Assembly: GCA_903897855.1 (NCBI GenBank)
Contig: CAIUDH010000109.1
Span: 1-61,963 of the forward strand
Reading direction: 5' to 3'
From: an uncultured Bacteroidota bacterium
GTDB taxonomy: Bacteria; Bacteroidota; Bacteroidia; UKL13-3
DNA length: 61,963 nucleotides
Part shown: positions 53,296-61,834 of the stretch, in pieces
Layout: each line of letters starts with the position of its first letter
Numbering within the stretch: position 1 is the first letter of the stretch
Program-made: the position numbers and the translations under genes
Notes under the pieces: generated by a model
The model's database searches: none
What the model was told of the DNA's origin: nothing
What the model saw: the letters and a program-made list of their open reading frames with translations, nothing else

Positions 53296-56200
53296 ATGAA
53301 GCACTCTTACTTCAAAAACTACCTTCGGTTATTCGCCGTTGTTGTAGTTTTATTTATGGGATTTTCTCAGGTCACAGCCCAAAGCTGTACCATTGTGAAG
53401 GATCCAAACGACGGGCGGGCATGTTTGAACGATCCTGCAACATTCACAATCAACGTGTCGGGTGGTTGTGTGATTACAAAGTATGATTGGGATTTTGGAG
53501 ATGGCTCAAGCCAAACCACCACTACAAATACTACACAACATATTTTCACCGCTGTAAAAACAGCCGGCGACACTATTACTTGTGTTGTAACCTGTTCGAA
53601 TGGCTCTACCTTTACCTGTAAACTCACAGGTGCCGATGCCATTAAGGTATTTCCACCTCCGGTAGTAATTTTCAAAACCACCTCCTTTAACCCACAATGT
53701 GAGTCGGGTAACTTATTCAATATTGTCGATTCATCGTATAGCCCAAGTGGTGCTAAGATCGTGTTTCGTAAAATCTTATGGGGAGATGGTACAAGCGACC
53801 AATCGACAGGAAATCCTGCCCCTCCGTTGAATACGAAAACACACTCTTTTGTAACGTATATACCCGGCGACCCCGATAATGGGAAACCACGTTATTATAC
53901 TGTTGTGGTAGAAGTTCGCGATGAATTTGGATGTATTAGCAGGGTGACTCGCCCTAATTACCTCATTGTAGGAGGCCGTATAGATGTAAGTTTCAGAACG
54001 GCTTATACGGTTCAATGTGACTCAACACCAGTTACTTTTACAAATACATCAACCAATATCCTCGGTGCTTATAGTGCGCGTCCCGGATTACTGAAAAGTT
54101 TTGTGTGGAATTATGGCGACGGCAGCCCTTCATATCAGGGTTATAGTGTGAATGACCCCAGATGGCTTACCCATTCTTATCAGTACAAAAACAAAATGGG
54201 TCCCTTCGATATTACCCTCACCGTAACCGACTCTATTGGTTGCGTGAATACCTATTTATTGAAACGTGGTGCTGATAATATCTTCACAAAAGCTGATTTT
54301 CAGGTGACTCATACCGGAATCTATAGCGACTCTGATAGTATGTGCTTCGTAAGCCAAAAAATCAAGGCATTCAATTTTAAAGTGCCACAACCGGTGCATC
54401 CTATATTTGTGTTTAAGTCGTCGTACAATTTCGGTGACCCCAACAGCGGGCCGGCGAATACTTACCCAAATAAAGCCACCGATCCTATTGTATGGAACCG
54501 AGATCATGAATTTTCTGATTGCGGTGTTTATCTAGCAAAAGTGTTTGTAACGGTTTATATGCCCGATGGTAAAACCGTCATCTGCTCTAAAATGGATAGT
54601 GCGTATGTCAAGGTCTGGGGCCCCCATGCCAATATACAGAGTCCCGCAAAAGGTATTTGTGTTCTCAATAGATATCAATGTCATATAAAAGATACCGTAT
54701 ACTTTACGAATATTTCTACTTACTGCCAGGGCGACTCTGCCTTGAAAAAAGCAGATGGGGTGACAGACTCAATTATCTCTCCAAACACCACGTCGCATCC
54801 TACCGTATTGCGTTTATGGGATTTTGATGACATGGGAAATTCGCCTATTTGTACTACCTATAGCGACCCCGTCAATCCGAAGTATTTTGATACCGTAACA
54901 AAAGTAAATAAATTCGCTTATCGTATCGCTGATACGATGAATACCACCCTCAATTGTAATTACAGTATGGACTCTTTGCCTAAACACTGGTACACGCCAG
55001 GTAAAGAGAAATGTTATACGGTAAAATTAAATTTACTCGATCTAAAAACGGGATGTGGAGATACAGCCTTGCTTAGCCTTGCTTTACAGCCTCCGAAGGC
55101 GAAACTTACCGGTAAGAATTCGATTGATTTAACTTTTCAAGGACAGAAATGTTTAAGTGGTGGTAATGATGGAAGAAAGGTACAGTTAAAGTGGACCACG
55201 TCGGAACCTGTTTGCGCCAATCAATTCGTTTGGTTAAACTTTGACTCGGCTTGTGGCATGAATAATTTTACTCCTCAAACGGCGTTTAGTATTCCACCTT
55301 GGGGCGGGCCACCCGTATTTGCCTATGGATGTAGTTATTTAGGAAGCCCAATGGCCGCCGAAAAACCGGTACATTTTAGCCAAGAAGGTCACTCATTTCC
55401 TAAAGATTATACCAAACAATATACCTTCACCTGCGATCCAACAGGAAAAGTAACCATTGGATTGGTTGTTCAAAATGGATGTGATAGTGCCTTGGTATCT
55501 TTTCAGGATAGTTTATGGATCTATTGGACTGGTTGCGATTGGGAAAAATGTCCTTTCAATTCTCCCACTCAAAAGGCAGCGTGCAAACTTGCCAACCCTA
55601 ATACACCGGTAAATCCGGCTTATGCTGCCATTGATGGAGCTAAAAAGATTAATTTCTTTAGTAAGCATCAGAAAGATTCGGCTTTACTTATTATGCCTAA
55701 TGCCAATGTGGTTTGTTATGCCTGTAGAGATACCTTCTGGTATCATAATGCTATTGAATACAAACAATTAACTTCTACCCAAAATGCTAATGTTGCAGTG
55801 AAACCTAAATATTGCGTGAATGAGGAAGAAACTTATTGCCCATCGAGTGCACCTTCAGTGCCGCAATCGGCTTCTCAACAAGACTTGTTGGCAGCAACAT
55901 GGGATGCTTATGTATATTACCCGGGCAAACCCAACTTTAGAGCTGTAGCCAGTGACACCTCTTACAGATATACGGATACCATATATCGATCTCCAGTTTA
56001 TTATCGCCTGAATTGGTGTATTAAACAGTATATAAGTAATGGTAACTATGTTTCCGATACCATTGGCCCAATTGACGTTACCAGTTTATACAAACGTACT
56101 TTAGTTATCGACTCTACTTTCTGTTATAAATATATCAATGGTGTATATACACTTGTGATTACGAGCAGAGATACCTTTCAACGCGACTCGGTGCATTGTC

Positions 56201-58074
56201 AGAAGTTTAAATTTACCTCTAACGGAAAATGGGTTGTTAATTTAAATGTAACCAATACCGATACCTGTGATAAGGCCACAGAAGGAATACGCCTGGTAAT
56301 CGTTGGAAACAAGATTGATTTTCAAGTAAACGATACTACCTTCTGCTTAGGCGAAGCCGTGAAACCAATCGTTAATATTCGCTATTTCTGGAACCTGCCT
56401 TCTCCACCATTCTTACCATACGATCCATATGATTATTGGAATGACAGGGTTAGAAATAATGCAGGTTTAAGCAGTAAAGAAGTGTATTTCATTAAATGGG
56501 GAGATGGCGGAAACTATATCCGTTTCGATACCGCCATCAGAAGCATACGTGAACATACCTATAATGCTGTTGGTAACTATACGATTCGAATTATGTGGAA
56601 GGATAGTGATGGATGCTTTGACACCTTAATTCTAAAAGATTTAATTCATATTACGAAACCACACGCTGCCTTTTATTTACCGCAGAAAACAATCGCATGC
56701 GATCAAATTGTGCAGTTTCTTGATAGTAGCTGGATAGAACAAGATACTTCATTAAAAGTAAAATACGATAGAGTGATTGGTTATAACTGGTCGTTTGGCG
56801 ATGGGTCATTGGCATCCGCGCAAAAGAATCCGGTGCATTCCTATGATGTGAATGGCGATTACTTTATTAAATTGAGAATATTTACTGAACAGGGATGTGA
56901 AGACTCCATCATTAGAAAGATACATATTGAAGGGCCTGCCCCAGAATTCGAATTGGCTGCCGGCACACGCGATACGGGATGTTTACCTTATGAAGTGTTA
57001 CTTCACATCAAGAACTTCTCCGACAGTACCTATAGAACGGTGCAGATACGATGGGGAGATGGAAGAGACACGATTTTGACGAAATCACTTAAAAAAGATC
57101 CTTTCGCATTGGTTCCATTAAATACGGTTAAACATATCTATACAGCTCCTGGACATTATTGCATTATTGCTGATGCAACAGATACTGTTATCAATGATTT
57201 GGGACAAACCAATCCTTGTACTCGAAGTACTTGCGATACCTGTTTATGTGTAACGATTCTGGATTTCGCCTTGGCCGATTTCAACACCCCCGACACTGTT
57301 TGTGTGGATGATGTTATTACGTTTCAAGTAACTCGCGATACCATGATATATACAGAGTATAATGTGGATTTTGGTGATGGAACTGCTATCGAACAGTTTT
57401 TCAAGCCGGTATATACTGTAAATCATACCTATACAGCACCAGGCAATTACGCCATTACATTTACTCCGAAAGATTATTTATGCGCGAGTACGAAATCGAA
57501 AAACATCTTTGTGCAAAAAACAAATGCTAATTTCGATGTGGCAGATAGTACGAACAAACCTACTTTTGTATTTAAGAATACGTCTACGGGTACAACGTCT
57601 AAAACTAAATATACTTGGGATTTCGGAGATGGTAAAACTTCAAATGAGGAAAATCCTACCCATACTTATGCCTTGTTAGATACCGGCTGTCATAATGTGA
57701 AACTCAGCATTGACTTACCGTGTAAGGATGATACTGTGAAGATTGTTTGTAATAGCTATTTCTTCTCGGTTTTAATTCCGAATGTATTTACAGTAAATAG
57801 CGATGGTATGAATGATGTGTTTGATATCGCGATTGAAGGTGAAGCCTACTATAATCTGAGCATTTACAATCGTTGGGGAGAAAAATTATTCCATAGCGAT
57901 AGTGATAATGATCCAAACAACGTTAACGATGGTAATAACTGGAATGGTAAAGTAAATAACACAGGGGCAGAGTCGCCTGCTGGAGAGTATTACTTCACTT
58001 TTGAGTACAAAACCAAAGCCGACCCTAAGAAAGTGTTTACGAATAAAGGTATCGTAACACTGATTAGAAAATAA
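53296..58074 (+). CDS. Large PKD-repeat surface protein with type IX (type B) C-terminal domain
   Basis: 1592 aa from the ATG at 53296, which gives a signal peptide ending Val-Thr-Ala-Gln. Earlier in-frame starts at 53218 and 53266 add residues before it. PKD-like domains recur, with the motif Trp-x-Phe-Gly-Asp-Gly or Ile-x-Trp-Gly-Asp-Gly repeated about eight or nine times (for example near residues 66, 265, 1075, 1155, 1250, 1365 and 1440). The chain is rich in Thr, Asp, Asn and paired Cys. The last 100 residues (Pro-Asn-Val-Phe-Thr-Val-Asn-Ser-Asp-Gly through Arg-Lys) are a CHU_C-type sorting domain. It is likely a cell-surface adhesin or matrix protein, and the probable output of the sigma operon. 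Confidence 0.9.
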   Translation: MKHSYFKNYLRLFAVVVVLFMGFSQVTAQSCTIVKDPNDGRACLNDPATFTINVSGGCVITKYDWDFGDGSSQTTTTNTTQHIFTAVKTAGDTITCVVTCSNGSTFTCKLTGADAIKVFPPPVVIFKTTSFNPQCESGNLFNIVDSSYSPSGAKIVFRKILWGDGTSDQSTGNPAPPLNTKTHSFVTYIPGDPDNGKPRYYTVVVEVRDEFGCISRVTRPNYLIVGGRIDVSFRTAYTVQCDSTPVTFTNTSTNILGAYSARPGLLKSFVWNYGDGSPSYQGYSVNDPRWLTHSYQYKNKMGPFDITLTVTDSIGCVNTYLLKRGADNIFTKADFQVTHTGIYSDSDSMCFVSQKIKAFNFKVPQPVHPIFVFKSSYNFGDPNSGPANTYPNKATDPIVWNRDHEFSDCGVYLAKVFVTVYMPDGKTVICSKMDSAYVKVWGPHANIQSPAKGICVLNRYQCHIKDTVYFTNISTYCQGDSALKKADGVTDSIISPNTTSHPTVLRLWDFDDMGNSPICTTYSDPVNPKYFDTVTKVNKFAYRIADTMNTTLNCNYSMDSLPKHWYTPGKEKCYTVKLNLLDLKTGCGDTALLSLALQPPKAKLTGKNSIDLTFQGQKCLSGGNDGRKVQLKWTTSEPVCANQFVWLNFDSACGMNNFTPQTAFSIPPWGGPPVFAYGCSYLGSPMAAEKPVHFSQEGHSFPKDYTKQYTFTCDPTGKVTIGLVVQNGCDSALVSFQDSLWIYWTGCDWEKCPFNSPTQKAACKLANPNTPVNPAYAAIDGAKKINFFSKHQKDSALLIMPNANVVCYACRDTFWYHNAIEYKQLTSTQNANVAVKPKYCVNEEETYCPSSAPSVPQSASQQDLLAATWDAYVYYPGKPNFRAVASDTSYRYTDTIYRSPVYYRLNWCIKQYISNGNYVSDTIGPIDVTSLYKRTLVIDSTFCYKYINGVYTLVITSRDTFQRDSVHCQKFKFTSNGKWVVNLNVTNTDTCDKATEGIRLVIVGNKIDFQVNDTTFCLGEAVKPIVNIRYFWNLPSPPFLPYDPYDYWNDRVRNNAGLSSKEVYFIKWGDGGNYIRFDTAIRSIREHTYNAVGNYTIRIMWKDSDGCFDTLILKDLIHITKPHAAFYLPQKTIACDQIVQFLDSSWIEQDTSLKVKYDRVIGYNWSFGDGSLASAQKNPVHSYDVNGDYFIKLRIFTEQGCEDSIIRKIHIEGPAPEFELAAGTRDTGCLPYEVLLHIKNFSDSTYRTVQIRWGDGRDTILTKSLKKDPFALVPLNTVKHIYTAPGHYCIIADATDTVINDLGQTNPCTRSTCDTCLCVTILDFALADFNTPDTVCVDDVITFQVTRDTMIYTEYNVDFGDGTAIEQFFKPVYTVNHTYTAPGNYAITFTPKDYLCASTKSKNIFVQKTNANFDVADSTNKPTFVFKNTSTGTTSKTKYTWDFGDGKTSNEENPTHTYALLDTGCHNVKLSIDLPCKDDTVKIVCNSYFFSVLIPNVFTVNSDGMNDVFDIAIEGEAYYNLSIYNRWGEKLFHSDSDNDPNNVNDGNNWNGKVNNTGAESPAGEYYFTFEYKTKADPKKVFTNKGIVTLIRK

Positions 58075-58091
58075 CTCAATTGGTTAATCCT

Positions 58092-58128
58092 AAAAAAATC
58101 CTTCTGCCTCTGGCAGAAGGATTTTTTT
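58092..58128 (+). terminator. Strong intrinsic terminator after the PKD protein gene
   Basis: A perfect 17-bp stem (AAAAAAATCCTTCTGCC with its complement) with a 3-base TCT loop, ending in seven T. The A run on the other side makes it possibly bidirectional. It isolates the sigma/PKD unit from folB, whose ATG is 11 bases further on. Confidence 0.93.
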
Positions 58129-58138
58129 ATTCGTATTT

Positions 58139-58504
58139 ATGCTAAAAAAACAAATTGCACTCGAAGGTGTTGAAATTATAGCTCCCATTGGGTTTTATGA
58201 GGTTGAACGGATTCAGAAGAATACTTTTTTGATTGACGTAACCATAGAAGAATCATGGATTGAAAATAGGGATCATGATGATATGATAAATACGTTAAAC
58301 TATGAAAAAGTATATCATATTATTGTGATGGAAATGCAAGTTGAATGTAAACTCATGGAAGATGTGGCACATCGAATATTAACGGGTATACTCAATTTAA
58401 AGGCACCGATTTTAAATATAGAGTTATCTATACGCAAAAAAAATCCACCATTAGACGGAAAGGTCATGTTTTCAAAAGTCTCATTGCATTGGAGTAAAGA
58501 CTAG
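58139..58504 (+). CDS. folB: Dihydroneopterin aldolase
   Basis: 121 aa. Family motifs include Ile-Gly-Phe-Tyr-Glu-Val-Glu-Arg (about 17-24), Asn-Tyr-Glu-Lys-Val-Tyr near 54, Leu-Met-Glu-Asp-Val-Ala (about 74-79) and a C-terminal Lys-Lys-Asn-Pro-Pro. It makes 6-hydroxymethyl-dihydropterin in folate synthesis. The start is 10 bases after the terminator. Confidence 0.9.
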   Translation: MLKKQIALEGVEIIAPIGFYEVERIQKNTFLIDVTIEESWIENRDHDDMINTLNYEKVYHIIVMEMQVECKLMEDVAHRILTGILNLKAPILNIELSIRKKNPPLDGKVMFSKVSLHWSKD

Positions 58505-58544
58505 CTTTGGTGTAATAACAAAAATACATTTCTTAATTAAGTCC

Positions 58545-58552
58545 TATCTTTG
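58545..58552 (+). promoter_or_regulatory. -7 element (TATCTTTG) 4 bases before a GTG start
   Basis: Exact TAnnTTTG followed by CAAC and GTG at 58557, nearly the same sequence and spacing as at 39540-39552. Confidence 0.6.
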
Positions 58553-58556
58553 CAAC

Positions 58557-59534
58557 GTGTCATTGAAATTTTTAATCATACAAACTTCTTTTTTAGGCGA
58601 TGTAATTTTAGCTACTTCTGTTATTGAAAAACTACATGCACACTATCCACAGGATACGATTGATTTGCTGGTGCGTAAAGGGAATGAAACCGTACTTCAG
58701 AACAATCCTAAACTAAACAATATTCTAGTTTGGGAGAAGGGCACTAACAAATTGGCTAATTTAATGCAAATGGTTAAACTGGTTCGCAAGAATAGGTACG
58801 ACTACGTGATTAATCTTCACCGCTTTGCCAGTTCTGGTTTTATTACATTTCTAAGTAGTGCTAAATTCAAAATTGGATTTCACAACAATCCGTTTTCTTT
58901 TTGTTATACGCATAAATTCAGGCATCATATTGGCAATGGGATGCATGAGGTGGAACGAAATCAACAGCTTATAGAATTTTTAACAGATCGTGATTTCGCG
59001 ATGCCTAAAATTTATCCAAGTGAAAGTGATTTTGATGCAGTTAAAATTTATAAATCTGAGAAATATATCTGTATTGCACCTGGTTCGGTATGGGCTACCA
59101 AACGATTACCAGTTGATAAATGGGTGGAGCTTTGCAATGGCACAGGGTGTCGGATTTATATTATTGGGGCCCCCAATGAAAATGATTTAGCCCTTGAAAT
59201 ACTTTCCAAAACCACCCATAAGAACCTGGAAATCCTCTGTCTCAAACTTACCATTTTGCAAAGTGCGGCTCTGATAAAAGAGGCTTCGATGAATTACGTG
59301 AACGATTCGGCACCTTTGCATCTTTGCAGTGCTACCAACGCTTTATGTACAGCATTCTTCTGTAGTACGATTCCGGAATTCGGTTTTGGTCCTTTGTCGG
59401 TGGGTGCTATCACAGTTCAATCCGAACTGATGCTTGCATGCAAACCGTGTGGCATTCACGGATTTCATGCCTGCCCATTAGGTCACTTTAAATGTGGCAC
59501 TTCTATAAATATTAATTCATTGCCTACACTATGA
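58557..59534 (+). CDS. GT9 glycosyltransferase (heptosyltransferase family)
   Basis: 325 aa from the GTG at 58557. It starts Leu-Lys-Phe-Leu-Ile-Ile-Gln-Thr-Ser-Phe-Leu-Gly-Asp-Val, the GT9 N-terminal pattern. It has Val-Ile-Asn-Leu-His-Arg-Phe near 81-87, Ala-Pro-Gly-Ser-Val-Trp-Ala-Thr-Lys-Arg (about 176-185) and Asn-Asp-Ser-Ala-Pro-Leu-His near 249. It adds a sugar, often a heptose, to lipopolysaccharide core. It overlaps the Sua5-family gene by 4 bp (ATGA). Confidence 0.9.
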   Translation: MSLKFLIIQTSFLGDVILATSVIEKLHAHYPQDTIDLLVRKGNETVLQNNPKLNNILVWEKGTNKLANLMQMVKLVRKNRYDYVINLHRFASSGFITFLSSAKFKIGFHNNPFSFCYTHKFRHHIGNGMHEVERNQQLIEFLTDRDFAMPKIYPSESDFDAVKIYKSEKYICIAPGSVWATKRLPVDKWVELCNGTGCRIYIIGAPNENDLALEILSKTTHKNLEILCLKLTILQSAALIKEASMNYVNDSAPLHLCSATNALCTAFFCSTIPEFGFGPLSVGAITVQSELMLACKPCGIHGFHACPLGHFKCGTSININSLPTL

Positions 59535-60106
59535 AGTTTGATTGTACTGATTCATTGCTACACCTAAAACAAGGCCATGTTTTACTTTGCCCCACCGATA
59601 CTGTTTGGGGGATAAGCTGTGACGCAACCAATGAAAGTGCCGTAAACAATATCATTCTCTTGAAAAAGAGGACGGCGGAGAAAAGTTTCATTGTACTTGT
59701 AAACTCATTGGATATGCTTGGTTTGTATATCGACTCATTTCCAAATTTCGCGGTCGACATCCTCGAATATTCTGAACTCCCGGTCACTATTATTTTCCCT
59801 AAAGGAGTGAAACTATCCCCTAACGTCGCCAAAGACGATGGTTCTATCGCTATTCGATTGGTTAAACCCATCAATGAAGAAGCAAAATTTTGTGCCGAAC
59901 TAATCAGGAAGTTAAATAAACCGATAGTATCTACCTCGGCCAATTTTAGTAATGAAGCAACACCTCGGACGTTCAAAGAGATTAATGAAGTTGTAAAATC
60001 CGGGGTCGATTTTATTGTCCCTTACTTTCAAAACAATTCCAACTTGCGCCATCCTTCAAAAATTATCAAGATGAACGACGATGGAACATTTAAGGTGCTT
60101 CGGTAG
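59531..60106 (+). CDS. Sua5/YciO/YrdC family L-threonylcarbamoyladenylate synthase
   Basis: 191 aa, the shorter YrdC form. It shows Pro-Thr-Asp-Thr-Val-Trp-Gly-Ile near 22-29, Lys-Lys-Arg-Thr-Ala-Glu-Lys-Ser near 46-53, Ile-Ala-Ile-Arg-Leu near 117 and Ser-Thr-Ser-Ala-Asn near 137. It makes TC-AMP for the t6A modification of tRNA. It is translationally coupled to the GT9 gene. Confidence 0.9.
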   Translation: MKFDCTDSLLHLKQGHVLLCPTDTVWGISCDATNESAVNNIILLKKRTAEKSFIVLVNSLDMLGLYIDSFPNFAVDILEYSELPVTIIFPKGVKLSPNVAKDDGSIAIRLVKPINEEAKFCAELIRKLNKPIVSTSANFSNEATPRTFKEINEVVKSGVDFIVPYFQNNSNLRHPSKIIKMNDDGTFKVLR

Positions 60107-60189
60107 TATATTATACAACATTGCCATCGATATTTATTTTAAACTTTCATTTTAGTATGATTCAGGTCTATTAACTATTTTCGCCATAA

Positions 60190-61602
60190 GTGTACACGCA
60201 TTATTTAGAACATAAAGTTTTCAAAACAGCTTCTTTGGTAGCCGATGAAATGCATTATCCAGCTTATGTTATAGGTGGATTTGTGCGCGATTGTATTTTA
60301 AATAGAGAGGGGAAAGACTTTGATATTGTTGTGGTGGGCGATGGCATCCTTTATGCACAGAACTTAGCCAGAGCTTTAAACAAAACCAAAGCGATCACGA
60401 TTTACAAGACTTACGGAACGGCACAAATTAAATATGATGAGATTGAAATTGAAATTGTCGGTGCTCGAAAAGAATCCTATTCTCCTGAAACCCGAAACCC
60501 ATCTGTGGAGCAAGGGTCATTAGAGGACGATCAGCTCAGACGAGATTTTACCATGAATGCGATGGCTATTGCTCTTAACAAAGACAATTTCGGCGTGTTA
60601 CTTGACCCTTTTAATGGCTTACAAGATTTAGCTAATAAATTAATTCGTACACCATTAAATCCTGACCTCACCTTTAGCGACGACCCCTTGCGAATGATGC
60701 GTGCCATCAGGTTTGCAACGCAATTACAGTTTTCTATCCATGATGAAACCTTTCAAGGGATCAAACGCAATACAGAAAGAATAAATATTATAACCAGCGA
60801 ACGTATTCTTACCGAGCTAAATAAAATTATCTTGTCGCCTAAACCCTCTGTCGGGTTTAAACTTTTGGATGAAGCAGGATTACTCGAAATCATATTTCCT
60901 GAATTCTGTAATCTAAAAGGAGTTGAAATTATTGAGGGCAAAGGGCATAAAGATAATTTCTATCATACGCTTGAAGTACTCGACAATATTTGTGTGTTCA
61001 CCAACGATTTATGGCTTCGCTGGGCGGCTATATTGCATGATATAGCCAAGCCAGCAACGAAAAAATTTGAAGTCGGTGAAGGCTGGACCTTTCATGGGCA
61101 TGAGTTTAAAGGGGCAAAGATGGTGAAACGGATTTTCACCAGAATGAAACTTCCTTTAAATGAAAAAATGCGTTATGTAGAAAAAATGGTATTACTCCAT
61201 TTGAGGCCTATCGCACTTACGAAAGAAAATATAACTGATAGTGCCATTCGTCGTTTGATTTTTGATGCAGGTGAGGAGCTTGACGATCTAATGCTTCTCG
61301 TGAGGGCTGATATCACTTCTAAAAATGAGAATAAAAAACGTCGGTATCTAGAGAATTATATTTTAGTCGAGCAAAAAATAAAGGAGGTGGAAGAGAAAGA
61401 TCATATTCGCAACTGGCAACCTCCTTTGTCAGGAGAAGAGATTATGAAAACATTTAATTTGCCTCCCGGAAAGGAAATTGGGATCATCAAAACTGCGATA
61501 CGAGAAGCCATTCTTGATGGTGTGATCATCAATACTTTTGATGCAGCCTATCAACTCATGCTCCTTGAGGGAGAAAAATTAGGCTTGAAACCCCAACTGT
61601 AA
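60190..61602 (+). CDS. cca: HD-domain CCA-adding-type tRNA nucleotidyltransferase
   Basis: 470 aa from the GTG at 60190. The class II nucleotidyltransferase head domain has Gly-Gly-Phe-Val-Arg-Asp (about 29-34), Asp-Phe-Asp-Ile-Val (about 43-47) and Arg-Arg-Asp-Phe-Thr-Met-Asn-Ala near 117. Neck and body helices are followed by an HD domain with Leu-His-Asp-Ile-Ala-Lys-Pro near 282. It completes tRNA 3' ends (CCA) and may also remove 2',3'-cyclic ends. A poly(A) polymerase cannot be excluded but is less likely. Confidence 0.88.
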   Translation: MYTHYLEHKVFKTASLVADEMHYPAYVIGGFVRDCILNREGKDFDIVVVGDGILYAQNLARALNKTKAITIYKTYGTAQIKYDEIEIEIVGARKESYSPETRNPSVEQGSLEDDQLRRDFTMNAMAIALNKDNFGVLLDPFNGLQDLANKLIRTPLNPDLTFSDDPLRMMRAIRFATQLQFSIHDETFQGIKRNTERINIITSERILTELNKIILSPKPSVGFKLLDEAGLLEIIFPEFCNLKGVEIIEGKGHKDNFYHTLEVLDNICVFTNDLWLRWAAILHDIAKPATKKFEVGEGWTFHGHEFKGAKMVKRIFTRMKLPLNEKMRYVEKMVLLHLRPIALTKENITDSAIRRLIFDAGEELDDLMLLVRADITSKNENKKRRYLENYILVEQKIKEVEEKDHIRNWQPPLSGEEIMKTFNLPPGKEIGIIKTAIREAILDGVIINTFDAAYQLMLLEGEKLGLKPQL

Positions 61603-61635
61603 AAGTGGATATGGATTATTCATCCTGCTTTTGAA

Positions 61636-61827
61636 TTACTCTAAAGTTTCAAATTGCAGGGTCACCTTTTGCAAATACTCATTACTTGCCTTAATCAACA
61701 TGGAAGCTTCTGAATGCAGTGCTATGGCATCTTTTAGTGGTAAATCGGCATGGTTTAATTGGTCCACTATTTCTTGAACACGTTGAATATTATCTTCAAA
61801 TGAATTCTCTTTTTTTTGCTTTGCCAT
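61636..61827 (-). CDS. xseB: Exodeoxyribonuclease VII small subunit
   Basis: 63 aa, helical, with Ser-Phe-Glu-Asp-Asn-Ile near 8-13 and the Leu-Asn-x-Ala-Asp-Leu-Pro-Leu-Lys-Asp-Ala segment typical of XseB. It pairs with XseA, whose gene ends 7 bp upstream on the same strand. Confidence 0.9.
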   Translation of the reverse strand: MAKQKKENSFEDNIQRVQEIVDQLNHADLPLKDAIALHSEASMLIKASNEYLQKVTLQFETLE

Positions 61828-61834
61828 TTTTTAT

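Noticed and set aside
58643-58651. DnaA-box-like CTATCCACA
   Set aside because: One mismatch to the consensus, and it lies alone inside the GT9 gene, without a second box nearby.
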